64,000 nt of DNA from Imperialibacter sp964351395 (GTDB lineage Bacteria; Bacteroidota; Bacteroidia; Cytophagales; Cyclobacteriaceae): assembly GCA_964351395.1 (NCBI GenBank), contig CAYGOF010000001.1, forward strand, positions 806,001 to 870,000, written 5' to 3'. The position numbers were made by a program, and so were the translations under genes. The first letter of the stretch is position 1. Every line of letters starts with the position of its first letter. Of this stretch, positions 17,768-26,852 are shown one piece after another. Under the pieces are notes generated by a model. The model ran no database searches and was not told the DNA's origin. It was given only the letters and a program-made list of their open reading frames with translations.

Positions 17768-20700
17768 ATGGGTACTGGAATTGATGCTGTTACCACGCAG
17801 CTTCGGGCATACAAAAAGAAATATTATACCGATAAGTTGATCAAGGGGATCTTCTATTTCCTTCTTGTTGGTACAAGCCTTTTTCTATGCTTTACTTTGC
17901 TGGAATTCAATTTCCGTTTTGGCTCCTGGGTGCGAGGGTTTTTACTCTTCTCATTTGTGATACTCACTTGTACCATACTTATCACGAGAATTATTCGACC
18001 CTTATGGGAAATACTTGCCGGCGGAAAACGCCTGGATGATGCTGAAGCCGCGAAACAAATAGGCAAATTCTTTCCCGACGTTAAAGATAAACTGCTCAAT
18101 GTACTTCAGCTCCAAAAACTCGACGACCACAATGAAAGTTTGCTTCAGGCTAGTATTCAACAAAAAAGTCAGGAGTTATCAGCTGTCAAGTTTGTCAATG
18201 CCATAAAAATTAACGCAAATGTTCGTTTCTTAAAGTATCTAGCGGTGCCCACCGGCATTAGTATTATTATCTTACTACTTGTGCCTCAGCTATTTACAGA
18301 AAGTACGGCAAGGATTATTCAATACAATAAAACATTTGTTCCGCCTCCGCCTTTTACATTCAATCTCCTAAATGAGTCGCTGGAGGGCTTCCGAAATGAG
18401 GATTTCGAAATTCAAATGGCCATTGAAGGAGACAATATTCCAGAAAATGTATACTTAGAAAATAACGGCCGCCGGATCAAATTGAACGCAGATGCAGAAC
18501 GTCTATTTAAGTTCACCTTCCCAAAGATGCTCGTCAAAACGAATTTCAGGTTCGACGCCGCTGGATATTCTAGCCCGGATTATGAAATCAATCTACATAA
18601 CAGGCCCCTAATCAAAAACTTTAACGTATTTCTCGATTTCCCCACTTATACAGGTAAACAGGATGTTTTACTAGAAAACATAGGCAATCTTGAGGTGCCT
18701 GAAGGAAGTAAGATAAACTGGCAGTTTAGTACCACTGAAGCAGACAGCCTATGGTTAAAGTTTGACAAAGGGAATGAGTCACTTTTTTCCAAAAACGCTG
18801 ATAATCAACTGTTTGAAGTCAACAAAACGCTTTTTGACCCCCAATATTACGAGGTTTTTTTAGCAAATAGCTTTAGCAAAAACAAGGAAAGAATCAGATA
18901 CAGAATAGATGTAGTCAAAGACAAAGCGCCTGAGATACAAGCCGAAATCTTCCAGGACACCACCTTGTTTAGCTTTATTGTTCTAGGAGGTTCAATTACT
19001 GACGATTACGGGCTCTCCAGCCTTTCTATAAAATACCAAACACAGAGTGCTAAGGAAGAATCCTTATTTTCGACACTCAGCCTGCCCATAGATAAGAAGC
19101 AATCCTCGCAGGGGTTTTACTATCAATGGAGGGTCGACAGTATGAATCTTAAAGAGGGAGAAACATTAGCTTACTACCTTGAAGTAACTGACAACGATGG
19201 TATCAACGGACAAAAATCTACCAAGACAGGACTTTACTATCTGAAGGTGCCAACAAGGAAAGAGCTGAAAGAATCGTTAGCCAAAGAAGCCAAAGGTGCT
19301 GAAAAACAAATTGACAAGAGCCTCAACCAGGCAAAAGAAATACAAGACCAGATAAAAGAAATCGAAAACCGGCTTAAAACGAAGAAAAAAATGGATTGGC
19401 AGGATGAAAAGCTAATCCAGGACCTCATTGACAAGAAAGAGGAACTAGGTGAGAACATAGAAAAACTCAAAAACCAAAATAAAGACCTGAACGAACGAAG
19501 AGAAAGATTTTCTGAAAGCAGTCCAAAGCTAAAAGATCAAATGGAAAAGCTACAGTCTCTCATGGATGAACTTCTTGACGACGAAACGAAACAGCTATAC
19601 GAAGAACTGAAAAAACTGCTGGAGGAAAAAAGTCAAATGGGTGAAGTTCAGAAAATGATGGATCAAATTGACAACAAGGAAGAAAACCTCGAAAAAGAAC
19701 TAGAAAGAGCTTTGGAGCTGTTCAACAAGATGAAGTACGATTTCAAATTGGAAGAAGTGGTCAAGGATCTTGAAGAGACAGCGGAAAAACAAAAGGAGTT
19801 GAGTGAAAAAACGCAGGACGGAAAAACCGCAGAAGAAGAACTTATAAAGGAACAAAAGGAAATACAAAAGGAATTCAAGGAGGTTCAAAAAGAAATGGAA
19901 GAGCTCAATGAACTAAATCAGGAGCTACAAAACCCTGAGAGCATGCCTGATCTTTCAGAAGAGCAGGAAGAAATAGAGCAAAATCAAGAAGAGTCAATTT
20001 CTAACCTTGAAGAACAAAAACGGAAGAAGGCTTCAGAAAATCAGAAGAAAAGTGGGGATAAGATCCAGCAAATAGGAGAAAAAATGCAGCAAATGCAAAA
20101 TAACATGGAAATGGAGATGCTGGAAGAAAACCTTGACAACCTGCGAGACATCGTTGACAAATTAGTGAAGCTTTCATTCAGCCAGGAGAACCTCATGGAT
20201 GAATTCAAAGAAGTGAACCAAAGCGATCCGAGGTTTCTCGAATTATCACAGGAACAACTGAAAATTAAAGATGACGCTATTATCATAAAAGACAGTCTAC
20301 TGGCGCTAGCCAATCGTGTGTTTCAAATAGCTTCTTTTGTCACAAGAGAAGTAAGTTCGCTTAACGATTACATGGACGAAAGCCTGGATGCATTAAAGGA
20401 CAGAAATAAATCACTTGCCATCAGCAAGCAACAGTTCTCGATGACATCTATGAACAACCTGGCGCTTTTACTTGACGACGTGCTTCAACAAATGCAACAG
20501 CAAATGGCTGATGCAATGGGTTCACCTCAAAAAGGAAAGAAAGGAAAAAAACAGAATATGCCTGGGATGAGTGAACTTCAGAAAGAGTTGAGCAAAAAAA
20601 TTAACGATCTCAAAAAAAGCGGAAAAACTGGAAGAGAACTATCCGAAGAATTGGCTAAACTTGCTGCAGAACAGGAAATGATCCGTAGAGAGCTTGAGCA

Positions 20701-21067
20701 AATGCAACAACGAATGAATGGGCAAATGCAAGGCGATGATGGAAAGCTAGAAGATGCCATCAAAAAGATGGAACAAACCGAACGAGACCTTGTTAACAAG
20801 AGACTTGCTAATATTAGTCAGGCAAGACAAGAAGATATTGTTACTAGATTACTAGAAGCAGAAAGCTCGGAAAGAGAGCGCGAATTAAGCAAAGAAAGAG
20901 AAGGGGAAGCTGCCAAGAGTTTTGAAAGAAAAATTCCAGCGGCGTTTGAGGAATACAAGCAGTTGAAGGAAAAAGAAATAGAATTATTGAAGACAGTTCC
21001 TGCCAAATTAAACCCTTACTATAAAAAAGAGGTGAACGACTATTTTAAACGTATCGGAAGCAATTAA
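17768..21067 (+). CDS. DUF4175 family large coiled-coil membrane protein
   Basis: A 1099-residue protein. Residues about 25-80 form two transmembrane helices (FYFLLVGTSLFLCFTLLEF and LLFSFVILTCTILITRI), a third helix follows near 165-185, then beta-rich domains (about 200-490) and a very long Glu/Lys/Gln-rich coiled coil (about 500-1090) with Met/Gln-rich patches (LQQMQQQMADAMG, QQRMNGQMQ). This is the layout of Bacteroidota DUF4175 proteins, whose function is unknown; a mechanical or scaffolding role at the envelope is a guess. The gene leads the DUF4175, ATPase, ybeY, mnmG run. Confidence 0.85.
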   Translation: MGTGIDAVTTQLRAYKKKYYTDKLIKGIFYFLLVGTSLFLCFTLLEFNFRFGSWVRGFLLFSFVILTCTILITRIIRPLWEILAGGKRLDDAEAAKQIGKFFPDVKDKLLNVLQLQKLDDHNESLLQASIQQKSQELSAVKFVNAIKINANVRFLKYLAVPTGISIIILLLVPQLFTESTARIIQYNKTFVPPPPFTFNLLNESLEGFRNEDFEIQMAIEGDNIPENVYLENNGRRIKLNADAERLFKFTFPKMLVKTNFRFDAAGYSSPDYEINLHNRPLIKNFNVFLDFPTYTGKQDVLLENIGNLEVPEGSKINWQFSTTEADSLWLKFDKGNESLFSKNADNQLFEVNKTLFDPQYYEVFLANSFSKNKERIRYRIDVVKDKAPEIQAEIFQDTTLFSFIVLGGSITDDYGLSSLSIKYQTQSAKEESLFSTLSLPIDKKQSSQGFYYQWRVDSMNLKEGETLAYYLEVTDNDGINGQKSTKTGLYYLKVPTRKELKESLAKEAKGAEKQIDKSLNQAKEIQDQIKEIENRLKTKKKMDWQDEKLIQDLIDKKEELGENIEKLKNQNKDLNERRERFSESSPKLKDQMEKLQSLMDELLDDETKQLYEELKKLLEEKSQMGEVQKMMDQIDNKEENLEKELERALELFNKMKYDFKLEEVVKDLEETAEKQKELSEKTQDGKTAEEELIKEQKEIQKEFKEVQKEMEELNELNQELQNPESMPDLSEEQEEIEQNQEESISNLEEQKRKKASENQKKSGDKIQQIGEKMQQMQNNMEMEMLEENLDNLRDIVDKLVKLSFSQENLMDEFKEVNQSDPRFLELSQEQLKIKDDAIIIKDSLLALANRVFQIASFVTREVSSLNDYMDESLDALKDRNKSLAISKQQFSMTSMNNLALLLDDVLQQMQQQMADAMGSPQKGKKGKKQNMPGMSELQKELSKKINDLKKSGKTGRELSEELAKLAAEQEMIRRELEQMQQRMNGQMQGDDGKLEDAIKKMEQTERDLVNKRLANISQARQEDIVTRLLEAESSERERELSKEREGEAAKSFERKIPAAFEEYKQLKEKEIELLKTVPAKLNPYYKKEVNDYFKRIGSN

Positions 21068-21078
21068 CACACGCAAAG

Positions 21079-21480
21079 ATGGATAATATCAAAATCGAAA
21101 TACCTTCTCTTCCAGAGAACATTCGAATCGTTGAAAGCTTCATCGACAATGCAAAAGAACGATTCCATCTTGAGGACGATATCTACGGCAATATTATGAT
21201 TGCGGTTACTGAAGCTGTAAACAACGCCATACTACATGGTAACGGTAAAGATGGCCACAAGAATGTCCTTCTACAACTCTCTCTGTTAAACGAAAACCTA
21301 CAGTTCACCGTACAGGACGAAGGGCCTGGATTCGACTATCATCACCTACCGGACCCTACTTCACCCGAAAATATTGAAAAACCAGGTGGTCGAGGAATAT
21401 TTCTTATGAAAAACCTCTGCGACGAAGTCCGCTTTCATGAAGGTGGAAAAAAAGTAGACCTTATCTTCTATTTAGGTTAA
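21079..21480 (+). CDS. RsbW/SpoIIAB-like ATP-binding protein
   Basis: A 133-residue GHKL-fold protein without any sensor or phosphoacceptor domain. N box EAVNNAILHGN, G1 box DEGPGFDY and G2 box GGRGIFLMKNLCDEV are all visible, matching anti-sigma-factor serine kinases (RsbW, SpoIIAB). Neither a sigma factor nor an anti-anti-sigma factor lies next to it; the SpoIIAA-like protein at 3835-4242 is far away. It starts 11 bases after the DUF4175 gene and is followed by ybeY after 1 base, so it is in their operon. Confidence 0.85.
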   Translation: MDNIKIEIPSLPENIRIVESFIDNAKERFHLEDDIYGNIMIAVTEAVNNAILHGNGKDGHKNVLLQLSLLNENLQFTVQDEGPGFDYHHLPDPTSPENIEKPGGRGIFLMKNLCDEVRFHEGGKKVDLIFYLG

Positions 21481-21481
21481 A

Positions 21482-21904
21482 ATGAAAATTACGTTCTTTC
21501 AAGAGGATATTTCCTTCAACATCAAAAAGCCAAATATGATCCGGGCTTGGATCAAACAGGTGCTTGAACAAGAACAGAAACATCTTCAAGAGCTTAACTA
21601 TATCTTTTGTTCTGATACCTACCTACACAAGTTGAACGTACAATATCTCAACCACGACACATATACGGATATCATTACTTTTGACAACGCTGAATCGGAA
21701 GACAATATAGAAGGCGATGTTTTCATAAGCATAGAGCGTGTGAAAGAAAACGCTGAACTATTGCAAACACCTTTTGATAAAGAGTTGCAGCGAGTGATGA
21801 TACACGGGGTGCTACATCTTTGCTCATATCAAGACAAGTCTAAAGCAGAAAAAGAACGAATGAGAGAAAAAGAAGATGCTTGTTTATCTTTGCTGCCAGG
21901 TTGA
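21482..21904 (+). CDS. ybeY: endoribonuclease YbeY (16S rRNA maturation)
   Basis: A 140-residue protein with the UPF0054 signature. HGVLHLCSYQD holds His108 and His112; the third position, His in E. coli (HGxLHLxGYDH), is Asp118 here, a change I associate with Bacteroidota YbeY in general. TDIITFDNAES and EGDVFISIERV are also typical. YbeY takes part in 3' processing of 16S rRNA and ribosome quality control. Its stop is followed two bases later by the first parS-like palindrome. Confidence 0.88.
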   Translation: MKITFFQEDISFNIKKPNMIRAWIKQVLEQEQKHLQELNYIFCSDTYLHKLNVQYLNHDTYTDIITFDNAESEDNIEGDVFISIERVKENAELLQTPFDKELQRVMIHGVLHLCSYQDKSKAEKERMREKEDACLSLLPG

Positions 21905-21905
21905 C

Positions 21906-21925
21906 AACGTTCCACGTGGAACGTT
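21906..21925. promoter_or_regulatory. parS: parS-like site 1
   Basis: AACGTTCCACGTGGAACGTT is a perfect 20-base palindrome containing GTTCCACGTGGAAC, a two-base variant of the near-universal ParB site TGTTTCACGTGAAACA (GTTnCACGTGnAAC core). It sits between ybeY and mnmG, a classic origin-proximal location for parS, about 4.6 kb from the proposed oriC. ParB would load here and spread to organise and segregate the origin region. Confidence 0.85.
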
Positions 21926-21966
21926 AATCGATACCTCTCTGTTGCTTACAAAATTAAACCATTGAC

Positions 21967-21980
21967 GTTCCACGTGGAAC
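21967..21980. promoter_or_regulatory. parS: parS-like site 2
   Basis: GTTCCACGTGGAAC, the same 14-base palindromic core as site 1, with different flanks (GAC on the left, ATC on the right). It ends 12 bases before the mnmG start codon and 42 bases from site 1, so ParB binding could also affect mnmG transcription. Confidence 0.82.
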
Positions 21981-21992
21981 ATCCAAAACACT

Positions 21993-23858
21993 ATGTTTCC
22001 AAAATACGACGTAATCGTAGTAGGCGCTGGACATGCAGGCTGTGAAGCTGCACATGCTGCTGCAACTATGGGATCAAAAGTACTGCTTGTTACAATGAAC
22101 ATGGGCACCATTGCCCAAATGTCATGTAATCCTGCAATGGGTGGCGTAGCTAAAGGACAAATAGTCCGCGAGATAGATGCGCTTGGTGGTCAGTCTGGGA
22201 TCATCACAGACAACACCATGATTCAGTTTCGCATGCTAAACAAATCGAAAGGGCCGGCTATGTGGAGTCCCAGAGCACAAAGTGATCGCATGAGATTCGC
22301 TGAAGAATGGCGACTAACGCTTGAGCGAAACCACAACGTAGACTTTTGGCAGGAAATGGTCGTCGGCCTCTTAATTAGAAACGGGAAAATAGCGGGGGTA
22401 AAAACAAGCCTAGGGATAGAAATAGCATCCAAAGCAGTCATACTTACCAATGGAACATTCCTTAATGGAATTATTCATATTGGTGAAAAGAAATTTGGTG
22501 GTGGACGAACGGGGGAACACGCAGCAAAAGGCATCACCGAACAACTTGAGACATTAGGCTTTGAGGCCGGCAGAATGAAAACTGGTACACCGCCAAGGGT
22601 AGACGGGCGAAGCCTAAATTATGCGGCGATGGAAGAACAAAAGGGAGATGAGGAACCTGAAAAGTTTTCCTACAGCGACGAAACACACCCCTTAACCAAA
22701 CAGTCAAGCTGCCACATTACTTACACTAATCCAGAGGTTCATTCAATACTCGAAACAGGGTTCGACAAATCCCCTATGTTTGCCGGAAGAATAAAAGGTA
22801 TAGGACCAAGGTATTGCCCTTCAATAGAAGATAAAATCAATCGCTTCTCCGAAAGGGACCGCCATCAAGTATTCGTTGAACCAGAGGGGTGGGATACCGT
22901 CGAAGTGTATGTAAATGGATTTTCTACATCGCTACCGGAGGACATACAAATTAAAGCATTGCGTAAAATACCAGGTTTCGAGAAGGCCAAAATGTTCAGA
23001 CCAGGTTACGCCATAGAATATGATTATTTTCCGCCGACTCAGCTAAATCATACCCTGGAAACAAAGCTCATAGAAAACCTCTATTTCGCAGGTCAGATAA
23101 ACGGGACCACAGGTTATGAAGAAGCGGCTTCGCAGGGACTTATGGCTGGAATTAATGCACACCTCAAAAACAACAATAAACAGCCTCTCATCCTTTCAAG
23201 ATCAGAAGCTTATATAGGTGTACTAATAGATGACCTTATCAACAAAGGTACAGAGGAACCGTATCGCATGTTTACGTCGAGGGCAGAGTTTCGAATACTC
23301 CTCAGACAAGACAACGCTGATATACGTCTTACCAAAAAAGGATATGATATAGGATTGGCCAGTGAATCGAGAATAAATGCAGTGACAAAGAAACAAAACG
23401 AGACAAAGGCCATTCACAAAATATTCCGGGAACTAAAGTACGATCCCGGAGAAATAAAAGAACAACTGGAACAATCAAATACCGCTGCAGTTAGAGAAAA
23501 GGTATCAGCCTATACGCTGTTAAAACGACCACAAATTGATTTAAAAACGCTGCTCTATCTGCACCCAAAAACGCAACAAGCCCTACACGGGTTTCCTAAA
23601 GAAGCCATCGAACAGGCTGAGATTGAGATTAAATATGAAACCTACATAATCAAAGAGAAAGAACTTGCAGATAAAGTCATTCAACTGGAAGATCATAAGA
23701 TAGATCCCTATTTCGACTACTTTAAAATCCCTGCACTTTCATCGGAAGCAAGGGAGAAACTGCTAAAAATCAAGCCACACACTTTGGGTCAAGCCTCAAG
23801 AATTAGCGGTGTAAATCCAGCAGATATTTCCATTCTTATGGTTTATATGGGACGATAA
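21993..23858 (+). CDS. mnmG: tRNA uridine-34 5-carboxymethylaminomethyl modification enzyme MnmG (GidA)
   Basis: A full-length 621-residue FAD protein. VVGAGHAGCEAAHAAA is the Rossmann FAD loop at the N-terminus; MSCNPAMGGVAKGQIVREID, LNKSKGPAMWSPRAQSDR, TGTPPRVDGRS and YFAGQINGTTGYEEAA are all MnmG signatures, and the C-terminal helical MnmE-contact domain is present. With MnmE it makes the cmnm5 modification at the wobble uridine of tRNAs. Classic origin neighbour in many bacteria, which fits the parS sites just upstream. Confidence 0.96.
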   Translation: MFPKYDVIVVGAGHAGCEAAHAAATMGSKVLLVTMNMGTIAQMSCNPAMGGVAKGQIVREIDALGGQSGIITDNTMIQFRMLNKSKGPAMWSPRAQSDRMRFAEEWRLTLERNHNVDFWQEMVVGLLIRNGKIAGVKTSLGIEIASKAVILTNGTFLNGIIHIGEKKFGGGRTGEHAAKGITEQLETLGFEAGRMKTGTPPRVDGRSLNYAAMEEQKGDEEPEKFSYSDETHPLTKQSSCHITYTNPEVHSILETGFDKSPMFAGRIKGIGPRYCPSIEDKINRFSERDRHQVFVEPEGWDTVEVYVNGFSTSLPEDIQIKALRKIPGFEKAKMFRPGYAIEYDYFPPTQLNHTLETKLIENLYFAGQINGTTGYEEAASQGLMAGINAHLKNNNKQPLILSRSEAYIGVLIDDLINKGTEEPYRMFTSRAEFRILLRQDNADIRLTKKGYDIGLASESRINAVTKKQNETKAIHKIFRELKYDPGEIKEQLEQSNTAAVREKVSAYTLLKRPQIDLKTLLYLHPKTQQALHGFPKEAIEQAEIEIKYETYIIKEKELADKVIQLEDHKIDPYFDYFKIPALSSEAREKLLKIKPHTLGQASRISGVNPADISILMVYMGR

Positions 23859-23862
23859 ATAT

Positions 23863-24744
23863 ATGTTCGAGCGAATTGAGGAATGCCCAGTCTGTAAAAG
23901 TTCTAATCTAAAGAACTCACTAATTTGCAAGGACCACCTTGTAACTAACGAGAGCTTCGCCATTGTCACATGTATCAATTGCGGATTAATGATTACTAAT
24001 CCGAGACCAACACAAGAAGAAATAGGTAAGTACTACGATTCCGCACAATACCTTTCTCACAACAACGACGACAGCTTAATTGGAAAAATCTATGCTCTTT
24101 CCCAAAAATATACTCTCTGGTACAAACATCGCCTGGTAAAGAAACTTGTTAAGAATCCCACCAATCTTTTAGACTACGGCTGTGGCACTGGACAGTTCCT
24201 AGAATATATGGGATCTCGTCACTTTAAAGTAGTGGGAATAGAACCATCCAAAATTGGTTTAACAAAAACCCAGCAAAAAGGCATAACAGTCTTCAGTTCA
24301 ATTGATGATGCTAACTTGATTAACGAGAGACAAAGCATCATCACCCTATGGCATGTGTTAGAACATGTACACGATTTAAATGCCACAATAAAAGGGCTAA
24401 AGAAACTTTTAAAAAAAAATGGGTACATGATAATTGCCTTGCCGAATACAAAAAGCTGGGATGCCTCTCATTACCAATCAAATTGGGCTGCGTACGATGT
24501 ACCACGACATTTGTTTCATTTCAATGATTCCAATATCAAAACGTTGTTAAAACAACATAGATTATCACTTATACAAAAGGCTCCACTCTATCTAGATTCC
24601 TTTTATATAAGTTTACTATCAGAAACTCACCAAAATAGTAGCAACAAGCTAATTAAATCGATCATAAATGGTTGTAAATCAAATATTTATGGTTCAATTA
24701 AGTCACAATATAGTAGCATGATTTACGTCTTCCAGAAAAAATGA
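23863..24744 (+). CDS. class I SAM-dependent methyltransferase with N-terminal zinc ribbon
   Basis: A 293-residue protein. Residues 8-45 hold two CxxC pairs (CPVC and CINC), a zinc-ribbon-like start seen in many Methyltransf_23-type enzymes, followed by GLMITNPRPTQEEIGKYYDS. SAM motif I is LLDYGCGTGQFL and a post-motif VLEHVHDLNATIKGLKKLLKKNGYMII follows. The substrate is unknown; close relatives are often in polysaccharide or lipid modification clusters. It is 4 bases after mnmG and overlaps the next gene by 4 bases (ATGA). Confidence 0.85.
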   Translation: MFERIEECPVCKSSNLKNSLICKDHLVTNESFAIVTCINCGLMITNPRPTQEEIGKYYDSAQYLSHNNDDSLIGKIYALSQKYTLWYKHRLVKKLVKNPTNLLDYGCGTGQFLEYMGSRHFKVVGIEPSKIGLTKTQQKGITVFSSIDDANLINERQSIITLWHVLEHVHDLNATIKGLKKLLKKNGYMIIALPNTKSWDASHYQSNWAAYDVPRHLFHFNDSNIKTLLKQHRLSLIQKAPLYLDSFYISLLSETHQNSSNKLIKSIINGCKSNIYGSIKSQYSSMIYVFQKK

Positions 24745-26483
24745 AAAATATTCTTCTTTCAATCTTTCTGGCGATATACGCATTTATTGTATACTCCTCC
24801 TGCGCCAGCCAACAACCAGTAATGGGGGGTCCCAAAGATACAATTCCACCAACATTACTTGAATCTTATCCAACCAATAAGTCACTCAACTTCAAAGATC
24901 AACAAGTCACTCTCACCTTCGACGAGTCAATTAAAGAAGACCAGATTAAGACAAAACTGATCATTACCCCAGACGATCAAAACAAATTCGATGTAACTAT
25001 TAGAAAATACAGTATTACGCTCGATTTTGAAAATCCCTTTAAAGACAGCACGACATACACACTAAATTTTAACAACACAATATCAGATATCACAGAAAAC
25101 AATGAATCTGAAAATGTTATACTTGCATTCAGTACAACCAACTACATTGACTCTCTTACAATTACAGGCCAAATCATTGACCTACTAACACAACAGCCTG
25201 TACCGGATGCAACGGTAGCACTCTATCTTGCAAAAGACACCACTGACATCTTCAATAAACGGCCTTTATACTTTACTAAAACAACAGAGGAGGGCACCTA
25301 CTCAATAGAAAACTTAAAAAACGGCAGCTACCGTATCTATTCGTTTCTAGATAAGAACAAGAATAATCTCTGTGAATCAAATGATGAACCTCACGGATTT
25401 ATTGCAGACACGCTACAACTATCGCAAAACCTAGATTCTCTGACCATACCTATAACAAGAAATGATGTAAGACCACTCGCAAGTTTGAATACCCGTACGT
25501 CTGGATCGTACTTCGAGAGTAGATACAATAAACCATTAAAGGACTTTACAGTCGAAATACTTGACACCACTCAAGTTTCAAATTGGGATATCCAGGCAAA
25601 CCTTACCAGCGATGCCAGAGGAATCATTTTCTATCCAGGAGAAAATCCTAGAAAAGATAGCGTCAAGATAGCCATATTGTCTTTTGACAGTACATTCAAC
25701 ACAATCTCCGACACAACCTTTCTCAAATTTGTAGAAAGTAGAAGAAATAAACCCGCATTCACATTTACCTATAAACCATCAAAAGACGAGCAAGTACTTG
25801 AAAAGTCCGTTTTTGAACTCAACTTTTCAAAACCGATAAAATATGAAACCATCAATGACTCCTTACAGATATCAATTGACACCATCTATCAGCAGAAACT
25901 TCAAGTAGACAGTATACTATGGGAAAAACATAACACAAAACTTACGATACATACCAAACTCGACAAAACACTCATTACCAGACAAAAACTAGCCAATGCA
26001 AAACTTACGGACTCCTTAGCTGTTGACACAGCAGCTGCCGATTATAAACAAGCCATAGCGCTAAAGGGTATATGGCAAACGATACCAGACAATTATATCC
26101 GAGTAAAAATACCAAAAGGCACATTTTTCTCAGTTGATAATGACTCGTCCCAAGCTGAGAACATACCTCTTCAATTTATCAACCCTGAAGAACGTGGTAT
26201 AATAAGAGGCACCATCACCACAGAGAACATTAATTACACGCTTCAGCTTATCGATTCGAAATACCGTCTTGTAATGACACATGAACCGTCACCTAACTTT
26301 CAATTTTCTAACGTGCCACCGGGAGAATATACTTTCCGTGTATTAATAGATGACAACGAAGACGGAACCTGGTCTACGGGAAACAGCCTCCTACGCATAG
26401 AACCAGAAAGCGTGTACATCTATCCAGAAATTTTCAATGTACGACCGAACTGGACACAAGAAAATATTGACATCATTTTCTAG
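24741..26483 (+). CDS. Ig-like domain lipoprotein (Big_5/SbsA type)
   Basis: A 580-residue exported lipoprotein: signal peptide then lipobox YSSC. The sequence CASQQPVMGGPKDTIPPTL and TFDESIKEDQIK is the standard opening of Bacteroidota Ig-like (Big_5) outer lipoproteins, followed by a carboxypeptidase-regulatory-like segment (SLTITGQIIDLLTQQPVPDATVALYLAKD) and repeats of beta-sandwich type. Function unknown; it probably sits on the outer membrane. It is Asn/Thr/Lys-rich and strongly A- and C-biased on the plus strand, which helps show the skew switch just after it. Its stop codon borders the proposed oriC. Confidence 0.8.
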   Translation: MKNILLSIFLAIYAFIVYSSCASQQPVMGGPKDTIPPTLLESYPTNKSLNFKDQQVTLTFDESIKEDQIKTKLIITPDDQNKFDVTIRKYSITLDFENPFKDSTTYTLNFNNTISDITENNESENVILAFSTTNYIDSLTITGQIIDLLTQQPVPDATVALYLAKDTTDIFNKRPLYFTKTTEEGTYSIENLKNGSYRIYSFLDKNKNNLCESNDEPHGFIADTLQLSQNLDSLTIPITRNDVRPLASLNTRTSGSYFESRYNKPLKDFTVEILDTTQVSNWDIQANLTSDARGIIFYPGENPRKDSVKIAILSFDSTFNTISDTTFLKFVESRRNKPAFTFTYKPSKDEQVLEKSVFELNFSKPIKYETINDSLQISIDTIYQQKLQVDSILWEKHNTKLTIHTKLDKTLITRQKLANAKLTDSLAVDTAAADYKQAIALKGIWQTIPDNYIRVKIPKGTFFSVDNDSSQAENIPLQFINPEERGIIRGTITTENINYTLQLIDSKYRLVMTHEPSPNFQFSNVPPGEYTFRVLIDDNEDGTWSTGNSLLRIEPESVYIYPEIFNVRPNWTQENIDIIF

Positions 26484-26852
26484 TGGACAACCTCCCTCAG
26501 CATGTGGCTAACATTCAAAGTTCTCCACAACTCAATTGAAATATCAGGTGCTAAAACAAGACAAAACAAGAAACCCTACTTTGTCCACAATAACAAGAAT
26601 AGTTAGTAACACATAAGAAGCAAATAACTATTAACAACGATAAATCACCGGTTGTCAACATACGTACATTAATGACCCAAAAGCCATAAAAAGATGTTGA
26701 TACTATGTTGGAAACTCTTTCTTTGTACACCACTAACCAGTCAAGATTCAATCCACTATCCTTATCCACAAATCCACAGACCTAATAATACCCCTTAATT
26801 AATCTTTTAAATAATTTGTTATATATATTAGAAAACGGAAAAATGTGGATAA
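26484..26852. other. oriC: proposed chromosomal replication origin oriC
   Basis: This 369-base gap, the largest in the window, has no gene. It contains two perfect DnaA boxes (TTATCCACA), at 26762-26770 on plus and 26844-26852 on minus, facing each other across an AT-rich tract at about 26783-26835 that could be the unwinding element. Near matches: 26482-26490 minus TTGTCCACT, 26503-26511 minus TTAGCCACA, 26521-26529 TTCTCCACA, 26581-26589 TTGTCCACA, 26652-26660 TTGTCAACA. Plus-strand G/C bias switches here: 5 G and 16 C in 25921-25980, 18 G and 10 C in 26941-27000. parS sites and mnmG lie 3-5 kb to the left. dnaA is not next to it. Confidence 0.82.

Noticed and set aside
19237..20313. Several serine-rich minus-strand frames within the DUF4175 gene
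   Set aside because: They are the complement of Glu/Lys-rich coiled-coil codons, not genes.
26723..26731. TTGTACACC as a DnaA box in oriC
   Set aside because: Three mismatches to TTATCCACA; not counted among the boxes.
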